Of a stretch of DNA of 5,837 nt, positions 1 through 4,435 are shown in pieces (positions within the stretch are counted from its first letter, which is position 1; every line of letters starts with the position of its first letter). Origin of the DNA: Desulfobacteraceae bacterium (GTDB taxonomy: Bacteria; Desulfobacterota; Desulfobacteria; Desulfobacterales; Desulfosalsimonadaceae); contig JAGGYV010000179.1 of assembly GCA_021162325.1 (NCBI GenBank), positions 1 through 5,837 on the forward strand. Reading direction: 5' to 3'. The position numbers were made by a program, and so were the translations under genes. Below the pieces are notes generated by a model. That model was given only the letters and a program-made list of their open reading frames with translations. It was not told the DNA's origin and did no database searches.

Positions 1-841
1 ATCAGAAATAAACCGAATAGTGAGTACAGGACATAAGGGTATTACAAATTCAAAGAAACTATATAATAAAACTCAGAAAATTCTCCTCTCCGAACTTGGC
101 TTAACCAACTGGCAACCAAAGCACCAGCTTACCTTTGTTAAGAACTATTCCGACACACAGCAAGCTGAACGCATCGACGCGGAATACTACCAGCCAAAAT
201 ATGATGAGATTATAAAAGCAATTAAAAACTATTCTGGTGGTTGGGATACGCTGGGGAATTTAGTGACAGTCAAAAAATGCGTAGAAGTGGGAAGCGGTGA
301 ATATCGTAATGAAGGTATCCCTTTTGTTCGTGTCAGCAATATAAGCCCATTTGAAATTACCGAAGAAAAATACATTTCCGAAAAGTTGTATCAAGAAATT
401 AAACAGCATCAGCCCAAGAAAGGAGAAATCCTTTTCAGCAAGGATGCATCCCCCGGTATTGCTTATTATCTAAACGAATCGCCACAAAAGATGATTCTCT
501 CAGGTGGGATTCTCCGCTTGAAGAACAAATCAGACAAAATCAATAATGAGTATCTAACAATGGTGCTAAACTCCATGCTGACAAAAGAACAAGTCAACCG
601 TGATGTAGGCGGTTCTGTCATACTGCATTGGCGACCAAACCAAATAAAGGAAACAGTCATTCCGCTACTGCCAAAAGAAAAACAAACCATGATCCAGCAA
701 AAAGTAACTGAATCTTTTAACTTACGCAAGCAATCAAAGCATCTCTTGGAATGCGCTAAAAAAGCAGTAGAAATAGCTATTGAGCAAGATGAGCAAGCGG
801 CAATGAAATGGCTGAAACAGGAAACTAGTGGAAAGTTGTAA
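1..841 (+). CDS. hsdS: Type I restriction-modification specificity subunit (HsdS), 5'-partial
   Basis: This is the DNA-recognition subunit of a type I restriction-modification complex, which directs HsdM (and HsdR) to a bipartite target. The frame is open to the left edge with no stop (S-E-I-N-R-I precedes the GTG at 20), so the GTG is probably internal and the gene begins outside the window. The first visible residues (SKKLYNKTQKILLSELGL) match the central conserved helix that follows the first target-recognition domain (TRD1). A second TRD follows at about residues 50-225 counted from the GTG, containing GIPFVRVSNI, KGEILFSKDASPG and a 'PNQIKETVIPLLP' exit. The C-terminal conserved helix (QTMIQQKV...LLECAKKAVEIAIEQDEQAAMKWL) closes it. 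So TRD2 and both spacer helices are seen and TRD1 is missing from view. The family call is firm; the target sequence cannot be read. No hsdM or hsdR is in the window. The TAA stop is at 839-841. Confidence 0.88.
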   Translation, partial: SEINRIVSTGHKGITNSKKLYNKTQKILLSELGLTNWQPKHQLTFVKNYSDTQQAERIDAEYYQPKYDEIIKAIKNYSGGWDTLGNLVTVKKCVEVGSGEYRNEGIPFVRVSNISPFEITEEKYISEKLYQEIKQHQPKKGEILFSKDASPGIAYYLNESPQKMILSGGILRLKNKSDKINNEYLTMVLNSMLTKEQVNRDVGGSVILHWRPNQIKETVIPLLPKEKQTMIQQKVTESFNLRKQSKHLLECAKKAVEIAIEQDEQAAMKWLKQETSGKL

Positions 842-1065
842 GGCTGTACCACTCGGTTAGCGCATTTTAAATTTCCCCCTCTTACCAGGAAAATAGGAAA
901 TTCTGCGGTAAGAAACAACAGGTTAGAATAAAATCTTTAAGGAGGAAGTGAAGAATATTTATATGAATGAGTTGTGAGTTGCCTTCCCTCCCCCTCCAGG
1001 AACACGAAAACCTAAACATTGCAAAGCCGGAAAACCTAGAAATAGCTCATCTTCAATGCCTTCCT
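842..1065. other. Intergenic stretch with an orphan Shine-Dalgarno and a small unlikely ORF
   Basis: There is no confident gene between hsdS and the parA control region. A strong AAGGAGG lies at 939-945, but the nearest starts are badly placed: a GTG at 948 opens only nine codons, and an ATG at 963 gives four codons. An ATG at 967 opens a 40-codon frame to the TAA at 1087-1089 (begins MSCELPSLPL), but it lies about 21 nt from the SD. This could be the remnant of a gene start left by rearrangement. Weak inverted matches (CTTACC/GGTAAG near 881-912) are not strong enough to call a terminator for hsdS. Confidence 0.4.
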
Positions 1066-1071
1066 TATAAT
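1066..1071 (+). promoter_or_regulatory. Candidate -10 box for the parA operon
   Basis: A perfect TATAAT lies just left of the palindrome and about 92 nt before the parA start. No good -35 hexamer is seen at 16-18 nt upstream, so the promoter is tentative. If used, transcription would start at or inside the left arm of the 1077-1120 palindrome, which would suit repression by the downstream RHH protein. Confidence 0.3.
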
Positions 1072-1076
1072 CCCAT

Positions 1077-1120
1077 TCATAGAATATAAAAATATACTTT
1101 TATATTTTTATATTCTATGA
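1077..1120. repeat. Perfect 20-bp AT-rich inverted repeat upstream of parA
   Basis: The arms at 1077-1096 and 1101-1120 are perfect reverse complements around the 4-nt loop CTTT. The left arm begins TCATAGAATATAAA and the right arm ends TTTATATTCTATGA. There is no following T-run and almost no GC, so this is unlikely to be an intrinsic terminator. Its place directly before a parA gene, touching the TATGWCAT boxes, suggests an operator or centromere part. That role is inference. Confidence 0.75.
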
Positions 1121-1145
1121 CATACCTATGTCATACCTATGTCAT
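1116..1145 (+). promoter_or_regulatory. Three TATGWCAT boxes on an 11-bp period (candidate parS/operator)
   Basis: Boxes at 1116-1123 (TATGACAT), 1127-1134 and 1138-1145 (both TATGTCAT) are separated each time by exactly ACC, so they repeat every 11 bp, about one helical turn. The first two also form the palindrome ATGACATA-CC-TATGTCAT at 1117-1134. Ribbon-helix-helix partition proteins (ParG/omega type) bind arrays of short repeats like this upstream of their own operon. The array ends 17 nt before the parA start and 7 nt before its SD (AAGGA, 1151-1155). It overlaps the ATG at 1139, which argues against that ATG as the gene start. Confidence 0.6.
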
Positions 1146-1162
1146 ACAAAAAGGAATATATC

Positions 1163-1822
1163 ATGAAAATCATTGTAATTGGTGGCACTAAAGGGGGTAC
1201 CGGAAAAACTACAATAGCTACCAATTTGGCTGTGGGACTAGAACGGCAGGGAAAAAAAATCCTATTGGTAGATGCAGATCCACAGGCTAGTGCAATGGCC
1301 TGGCGGGCGTTGCGAAAGGAAGATAGTATTGCTGCTGTCGCCATCACAACTGCTACCTTGGCGAAGGATATTCCGGTAATTGGCAAGCCCTTTGATTTTG
1401 TTGTTATTGATGTTGGTGGTAGGGACAGCGCCATATTGCGATCTGCTTTTTTAACCGCCGATCTGGTTTTAATTCCAGTTTTGCCTAGTCCATATGATGT
1501 ATGGGCGGCCGGAGATACAATTAACATTATTCGGCAAGCGGAAACGGCAATGGAAAAAGTTATTCACGCAAGAATCATTTTTAATCGATTAATGACCGGA
1601 CACAATATTTCAGGTGATGTAATGGCGGCTTTAGGGGACAACCCGGAAACGCCGCCATATCTCTCCGCACATATCGGACAAAGGGTAGCTTACCCAGTAG
1701 CGGTAGCAGAAGGATTGAGTGTGCTAGAACTAAGCAAGCGGACGGGCAAAAAAGCAGCGGAGGAAATGTCCAAAGTGGTAAGTGCTGTGGCCTTATTAAT
1801 CGATCAGCTTGCAGATCAATAA
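1163..1822 (+). CDS. parA: ParA-family partition ATPase (small, type Ib-like)
   Basis: This is a deviant-Walker-A ATPase that would drive plasmid segregation by ATP-dependent, nonspecific binding to the nucleoid together with a small DNA-binding partner. The start chosen is the ATG at 1163, behind AAGGA at 1151-1155. The ATG at 1139 adds eight unlikely residues, lacks an SD and lies inside the box array. The product is 219 aa. Residues 7-17 are GGTKGGTGKTT with signature lysine K10 and P-loop K15. Switch I is LLVDADPQAS (34-43), Walker B is VVIDVGG (80-86, D83), and N141-R142 sits where ParA proteins contact the base. There is no N-terminal HTH extension, which fits the short ParF/type Ib group rather than P1-type ParA. 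It lies 70 bp upstream of the RHH gene, probably in one operon. The ParA/MinD superfamily is certain; the partition role rests on the neighbours (RHH gene, rep, iterons). Confidence 0.9.
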   Translation: MKIIVIGGTKGGTGKTTIATNLAVGLERQGKKILLVDADPQASAMAWRALRKEDSIAAVAITTATLAKDIPVIGKPFDFVVIDVGGRDSAILRSAFLTADLVLIPVLPSPYDVWAAGDTINIIRQAETAMEKVIHARIIFNRLMTGHNISGDVMAALGDNPETPPYLSAHIGQRVAYPVAVAEGLSVLELSKRTGKKAAEEMSKVVSAVALLIDQLADQ

Positions 1823-1859
1823 ATTAATATTTCAAAATTTAAAAAAATATTAATTTATT
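1818..1859. repeat. 15-bp perfect AT-rich inverted repeat between parA and the RHH gene
   Basis: The arms AATAAATTAATATTT (1818-1832) and its exact complement (1845-1859) flank a 12-nt A/T-rich loop. The left arm includes the parA stop codon. It contains no G or C in the stem, so it is a weak RNA hairpin. It could be a protein-binding site or could modulate translation or stability of the downstream gene. It leaves 33 nt to the RHH start. Confidence 0.6.
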
Positions 1860-1892
1860 AAATTCTATAAATATATATAATATGGGTGAAAA

Positions 1893-2171
1893 ATGATCCC
1901 CAAAAAACCGAAAATAAAAAATTATATGCCTTCATTGTCGCATGAGGACAGAGAAGATAAACTACAAAAGTTCATCACTGCAGGTACAGGTAATGGAGTA
2001 AAGAAAAAATATGACGGCAAGAAAACCTCCCTCCTTGTCCAGTTGCAGCCAGAAGTACACACGGCTGTTAAAATGGCTGCCGCTGCAGAAGGACGATCTG
2101 TTCGTAAACTAGTTACAGATGCTTTGTTAAATTATTTAATAGAAAACCATGATATCCATTTTCAATTCTGA
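1893..2171 (+). CDS. Ribbon-helix-helix DNA-binding protein, probable ParB/ParG-type partner
   Basis: This small basic protein of 92 aa would be the centromere-binding adaptor of the ParA ATPase and the likely repressor of the operon. Residues 1-42 form a lysine-rich, probably flexible tail (MIPKKPKIKN...KKKYDGKK). Residues 44-51 (KTSLLVQL) form the single beta strand, 53-67 (PEVHTAVKMAAAAEG) helix A, and 69-85 (SVRKLVTDALLNYLIEN) helix B, the classic Arc/MetJ/CopG fold. A mobile tail followed by an RHH dimer is the architecture of ParG. The ATG at 1893 is the first possible start, since an in-frame TGA ends at 1889. The preceding GGGTGA is a poor, closely spaced SD, so translation may depend on coupling to parA. 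The 3' end overlaps the convergent rep gene by 10 bp. The fold is confident; the partition role is inferred from position. A plain transcriptional regulator or antitoxin is the alternative, but no toxin gene is adjacent. Confidence 0.82.
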   Translation: MIPKKPKIKNYMPSLSHEDREDKLQKFITAGTGNGVKKKYDGKKTSLLVQLQPEVHTAVKMAAAAEGRSVRKLVTDALLNYLIENHDIHFQF

Positions 2172-3337
2172 TCCTCTATCCACATATCTGCCGCAATTTG
2201 TTTAATTACAGTAAATATATTTATTTCCGGGTTTTCGGTAGTAGCTGCTTCAATATATTCATGTTGATCCTCGGGAGATAATGCAAAAAACCTTTTTTTC
2301 ATCCTAGCCTGTTTTTCCATTTTTGTGTTTTCTAATTTTCTTTTTTGTTCTTCTGCCACCACCTTTAATTTGCTTTTTTGCGTTTTTTGTTGTTCCCGCC
2401 ACCAATCGTATCCCAAGTCATCTGCCAATACTTTTACTAGGTACCCGATATAATTAGTCTTGGCATTTTTGTTTGTATATTTAACACTGCGCTTTATGTA
2501 TTCATCGCCTTTTTCCTTATATTTTTGTATAAGTTTTACTGCTTTGATGCGATATTGTTCTGGCACTAAGGCAATCAAGTAAGCCTGATTGTCTATAGGA
2601 GCAGATTTCAATTTTTCTGCGGGTGTGTCCGTTGGCTGACCGAGTTCTAATGCTTGTTGGTGCGTGTCGTGGATCTTAAATTGTACTGCAACAACGCGGC
2701 GGCCGCGCTTTATCGGCTCAAATTCAAATTGTATATCTGTTGCTTTGAGCGATTTTTTCGCTACCTGCAGAATTTGCCGCCTAATATCCTTCCAGGTATA
2801 ACTTTTTGGTATTGCTATCATCACTCTCAATTCATTAAGCTCAACTTCCCACATTCTTTTCCGGAGCTTTGTTCTTGACTTTAGAGCCTCGTATAATCGG
2901 ACAGCATATTTACTCTTTAACCGTAGCACATTTTCTAACTGATACGACGTGTAACATTCGTTAAGTTTAAGTAAATACGGTTTCAAATCTGGAGAAAATT
3001 TACATCGTAACACACCATTTCCTGGTATATATCTCAGTGACGAAAACCAGTTCAGACCAGTCCAACCGCCGTCATCGTTTTTGATAAATAGCGGCTTTTT
3101 TAAAAGCTTTTCAGCCAATTCTTTCATTCGTTGGTATTCGTTTTTTGCCGTTGAATCGACTAAATTAACATAGTCTCGCACCGACACATCATAGCCTTTG
3201 AAATCCTCGTCTTTCTTCGGGTGGACCATGCTTGCAACTTCAATAATCAGCCGTTGCTCGGCTAACGATAAATCATATTTTGCCATAATCAAGTCATTTG
3301 CTTTTGTAACGATATACCTAGAATGTGGTTTATCCAT
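2162..3337 (-). CDS. rep: Replication initiator protein, Rep_3 (RepB) superfamily
   Basis: This is the plasmid initiator that binds iterons to open the origin and usually represses its own promoter. The ATG at 3337 gives 391 aa, with AAAGGGG (3347-3353) 9 nt upstream; a GTG one codon earlier (3340) is also possible. The longer frame from TTG 3394 is not used, because that TTG is the promoter -35 box. Residues 8-40 (YIVTKANDLI...YDLSLAEQRLIIEVASMV) are the typical Rep_3 opening. The first winged helix is about 10-130. The second, about 131-225, holds SKYAVRLYEAL (142-152) and the basic wing KRGRRVVAVQF (210-220). After 226 comes an unusually long tail: YTNKNAKTNYIGYLVKVL at about 287-304, then a charged, coiled-coil-like stretch (313-350) and an acidic end. 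Rep_3 proteins are commonly about 230-320 aa, so the tail is an extension of unknown role. The four iterons directly upstream support the call strongly. Confidence 0.92.
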   Translation of the reverse strand: MDKPHSRYIVTKANDLIMAKYDLSLAEQRLIIEVASMVHPKKDEDFKGYDVSVRDYVNLVDSTAKNEYQRMKELAEKLLKKPLFIKNDDGGWTGLNWFSSLRYIPGNGVLRCKFSPDLKPYLLKLNECYTSYQLENVLRLKSKYAVRLYEALKSRTKLRKRMWEVELNELRVMIAIPKSYTWKDIRRQILQVAKKSLKATDIQFEFEPIKRGRRVVAVQFKIHDTHQQALELGQPTDTPAEKLKSAPIDNQAYLIALVPEQYRIKAVKLIQKYKEKGDEYIKRSVKYTNKNAKTNYIGYLVKVLADDLGYDWWREQQKTQKSKLKVVAEEQKRKLENTKMEKQARMKKRFFALSPEDQHEYIEAATTENPEINIFTVIKQIAADMWIEDQN

Positions 3338-3365
3338 CACTTGTTTCCCCTTTATTTTTTCCCGC

Positions 3366-3394
3366 ATTATATTAACTAACAGGATAAAAGTCAA
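3366..3394 (-). promoter_or_regulatory. Sigma70-type promoter of rep
   Basis: On the minus strand TTGACT (3394-3389) and TATAAT (3371-3366) are separated by exactly 17 nt, nearly the full consensus. Transcription should start near 3358-3360, just before the AAAGGGG SD at 3347-3353 and the ATG at 3337, giving a leader of about 22 nt. The first iteron begins only about 10 nt upstream of the -35 box, so Rep binding could block the polymerase. This placement decides the rep start codon. Confidence 0.85.
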
Positions 3395-3403
3395 GAAGTA
3401 TCC
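3382..3403. promoter_or_regulatory. Candidate Rep operator over the -35 box
   Basis: GGATA (3382-3386) and TATCC (3399-3403) form a short inverted repeat centred on the rep -35 hexamer. GGATAAA (3382-3388) is the reverse complement of the TTTATCC part of the iterons. In several Rep_3 plasmids (pPS10, pSC101) the autorepression operator is an inverted repeat that shares half an iteron, so the arrangement fits. The arms are only 5 bp, so chance is possible. Confidence 0.35.
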
Positions 3404-3495
3404 CCCTTTTCACCCTAAATTTATCCCTTTTCACCCTAAATTTATCCCTTTTCACCCTAAATTTATCCCTTTTCACCCTAAATTTATCCCTTTTC
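3404..3495. repeat. Iteron array, 21-bp period (four copies plus a partial fifth)
   Basis: Three identical 21-bp units lie at 3421-3441, 3442-3462 and 3463-3483, each starting TTATCCCTTTTCACCC and ending TAAAT. A fourth copy at 3404-3420 matches over the 17-nt core CCCTTTTCACCCTAAAT. A fifth, from 3484, keeps TTATCCCTTTTC and then diverges. The 21-bp spacing puts every Rep site on the same face of the helix. On the rep strand the core reads GGGTGAAAAGGG. This is the expected binding array for the adjacent initiator, so the origin of replication is here or just beyond it. Long frames crossing it on either strand are repeat artefacts. Confidence 0.93.
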
Positions 3496-3534
3496 GTTTT
3501 GGAAACTATTGATATTATTAATGATTTTACCCCC

Positions 3535-3570
3535 GAAAACAAGGAAAACAAGGAAAACAAGGAAAACAAC
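3535..3570 (+). repeat. Four tandem 9-bp repeats GAAAACAAG in the origin region
   Basis: Units start at 3535, 3544, 3553 and 3562; the last ends AAC instead of AAG. They lie about 40 bp from the last iteron, past an AT-rich stretch (3503-3530). Short tandem repeats next to iterons are often part of the duplex-unwinding element, with one strand suited to single-strand binding. That role is inference; slippage-generated sequence is the simple alternative. Confidence 0.7.
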
Positions 3571-3628
3571 AACACGCGCGCACGTATATGATGTGTTGTT
3601 AGTTGTTGTTATTGTTGTTAGTTGTTTT
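3564..3628. repeat. AACAAC / GTTGTT repeats flanking a CG-alternating core
   Basis: AACAACAC (3568-3575) pairs with GTGTTGTT (3593-3600) across a 17-nt loop that begins GCGCGCACG. The 14-mer TGTTGTTAGTTGTT is then repeated directly at 3594-3607 and 3613-3626 (19-bp period). The stretch is low in complexity and strongly strand-biased. It probably belongs to the origin, for example as an unwinding or single-strand region. Confidence 0.5.
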
Positions 3629-3635
3629 ATATAAT
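3606..3635 (+). promoter_or_regulatory. Possible outward promoter at the origin edge
   Basis: TTGTTA (3606-3611) and TATAAT (3630-3635) are 18 nt apart on the plus strand, pointing away from rep. A transcript starting near 3642 would begin inside the GGGGGGC hairpin and would carry the second hairpin at 3705-3723. No gene follows, so this would be a non-coding or priming RNA if it is real. The -35 box overlaps a low-complexity repeat, which weakens the call. Confidence 0.25.
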
Positions 3636-3660
3636 GCGGGGGGCGTTGCCCCCCTGCACC
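3636..3660. other. GC hairpin GGGGGGC-GTT-GCCCCCC
   Basis: A perfect 7-bp stem (3638-3644 with 3648-3654) carries a 3-nt loop, and GC/GC pairs beyond a single bulged T lengthen it. It has no T-run on either side, so it is not a canonical terminator. Very stable hairpins of this kind near plasmid origins may serve as primase loading sites, single-strand origins or transfer origins. None of these can be chosen from sequence alone. Confidence 0.6.
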
Positions 3661-3704
3661 CCCTATTAAGGTGTTCGACCTTTGGGCCGGACAATTAATC
3701 ATCA

Positions 3705-3723
3705 ACCCGGCTTTTAGCCGGGT
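3705..3723. other. Hairpin ACCCGGCT-TTT-AGCCGGGT
   Basis: A perfect 8-bp, GC-rich stem with a TTT loop lies 50 bp beyond the GGGGGGC hairpin. No T-run follows on either strand. Together the two could form a structured single-strand signal (primase or transfer origin) or part of a small RNA. Confidence 0.55.
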
Positions 3724-3918
3724 ACCTGAACAGGAAAAAGATACTGAGTTTCTGGTAAAAATGATGAGATTACGGTTGTCATGGCAAATGGGAAGAAAAA
3801 GCCTCAAAATCACCCCTTTTCTTTGAAATGTGTTACACATTTTTCAAACAGGTCAATAAATAAGCCATTCCGGGGATAAAATCAGTCACATTTTTTCCTG
3901 TTCCGGACGCAAAAAAAA

Positions 3919-3990
3919 CTCAAAATTCAGAAAATCACCTCGAAAAACCCCGCAAATCGCCTCAAAAACACAGTCATCCCCTTCTCAAAT
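3919..3990 (+). repeat. Four CTCRAAA boxes spaced 20-23 bp, with a 15-bp direct repeat
   Basis: CTCAAAA or a one-base variant lies at 3919, 3939 (CTCGAAA), 3961 and 3984 (CTCAAAT), steps of 20, 22 and 23 bp; a further copy is at 3803. The middle two belong to a longer match, AAATCRCCTCRAAAA, at 3932-3946 and 3954-3968. Spacing near two helical turns resembles a degenerate second iteron set, but the DNA is A-rich and chance contributes. Confidence 0.4.
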
Positions 3991-4250
3991 ATGTTAAATA
4001 ATAGTCATTGTTCTTTGTTATTTTAATATTTTGAGTACCTGTGTGCCGCCCTCTGACTCTTGGGGCATTCCGTATTTTGCGGATTGTGGACAGCAGGGCA
4101 TTATTGTCGTGTACAACCATGACAACGACCGACTTAAAAAATTATCTGCGACAGCAGACATCTTATCTAATTATTTGCCACCGGACGGCGGCCACCTAAT
4201 CACCGCCGACCGGCGGAAAGAATCCTCAAAAAATTATACAGTCGAATCAT

Positions 4251-4335
4251 GTCCGTCTGTATTTTGATGTGCGTTTTTTCGAGGCGCCCTACAGCCGCCG
4301 AAAAAAATAAGCACCGAAAAAAAATACAGACGGAC
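4251..4335. repeat. 85-nt extended hairpin with 15-bp perfect outer stem
   Basis: GTCCGTCTGTATTTT (4251-4265) is the exact reverse complement of 4321-4335. The interior continues to pair: GTGC (4269-4272) with GCAC (4311-4314), TTTTTTC (4274-4280) with GAAAAAA (4300-4306), and GGCG (4283-4286) with CGCC (4296-4299). That gives about 30 base pairs interrupted by small internal loops, with a 9-nt apex. No target-site duplication flanks it. It could be an RNA structure, a folded single-strand DNA site, or recombinase-binding DNA upstream of the recombinase gene. Confidence 0.65.
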
Positions 4336-4386
4336 GAGCGGATATAAGCAAACATGCGGGTTATCCCGCCAAAAAAAATACAGACG
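4317..4386 (+). repeat. 16-bp direct repeat AAAAAAAATACAGACG
   Basis: Copies lie at 4317-4332 and 4371-4386, 54 bp apart. A third, inverted copy of the core (CGTCTGTATTTT) lies at 4254-4265, forming the left arm of the large hairpin. Three oriented copies upstream of a tyrosine recombinase gene could be arm-type binding sites or operators. This is inference from position. Confidence 0.55.
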
Positions 4387-4435
4387 ACGCAGGATGCGGA
4401 GTCTGCAACCTCTTTTCCGGTCAGGAAACTGACCG
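4356..4435 (+). other. Cluster of three small hairpins upstream of the recombinase
   Basis: The first is GCGGG-TTAT-CCCGC (4356-4369). The second has CAGAC (4381-4385) pairing with GTCTG (4401-4405) and CGCA (4388-4391) with TGCG (4395-4398), enclosing a symmetric GA/GA internal loop that could form sheared pairs, and a GGA apex. The third is CGGTCAG-GAAA-CTGACCG (4418-4435), a 7-bp stem with a GNRA-type tetraloop. GNRA loops and tandem GA pairs are common in structured RNAs, so this may be part of a folded 5' leader of the recombinase mRNA. I do not recognise a known riboswitch. Confidence 0.4.

Noticed and set aside
466..918. 150-codon minus-strand frame over hsdS
   Set aside because: It is antisense to a gene with clear family features and shows no domain of its own.
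1126..1527. 133-codon minus-strand frame over parA
   Set aside because: It is a shadow of the parA coding sequence.
1876..1881. TATAAT just before the RHH gene
   Set aside because: It is too close to the start codon and has no -35 box; probably a by-product of the AT repeats.
2176..2184. DnaA-box-like CTATCCACA, and TGTGGACAG at 4085-4093
   Set aside because: Each has at least one mismatch to TTATNCACA, and they lie inside rep or far from the iterons. No clean DnaA box was seen near the origin.
3338..3394. N-terminal extension of rep starting at TTG 3394
   Set aside because: The TTG belongs to the -35 hexamer and the mRNA should begin near 3359, so the extension cannot be translated from this promoter.
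3404..3495. CRISPR array
   Set aside because: The repeats are directly tandem with no unique spacers, and there are no cas genes.
3198..3575. Frames on both strands repeating FHPKFIP or RDKFRVK
   Set aside because: These are translations of the 21-bp iterons (a multiple of three, so frames stay open), not real proteins.
3484..3840. 118-codon minus-strand frame with VFLVFLVFLVF
   Set aside because: It runs through the 9-bp repeats and GTTGTT repeats, has no good start and overlaps the origin; repeat artefact.
4251..4335. Integron attC site
   Set aside because: The size and pairing are similar, but the ends lack the RYYYAAC/GTTRRRY core boxes and the recombinase is not of the IntI type as far as I can see.
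4251..4335. MITE or insertion sequence end
   Set aside because: No target-site duplication flanks the arms, and no transposase is present.
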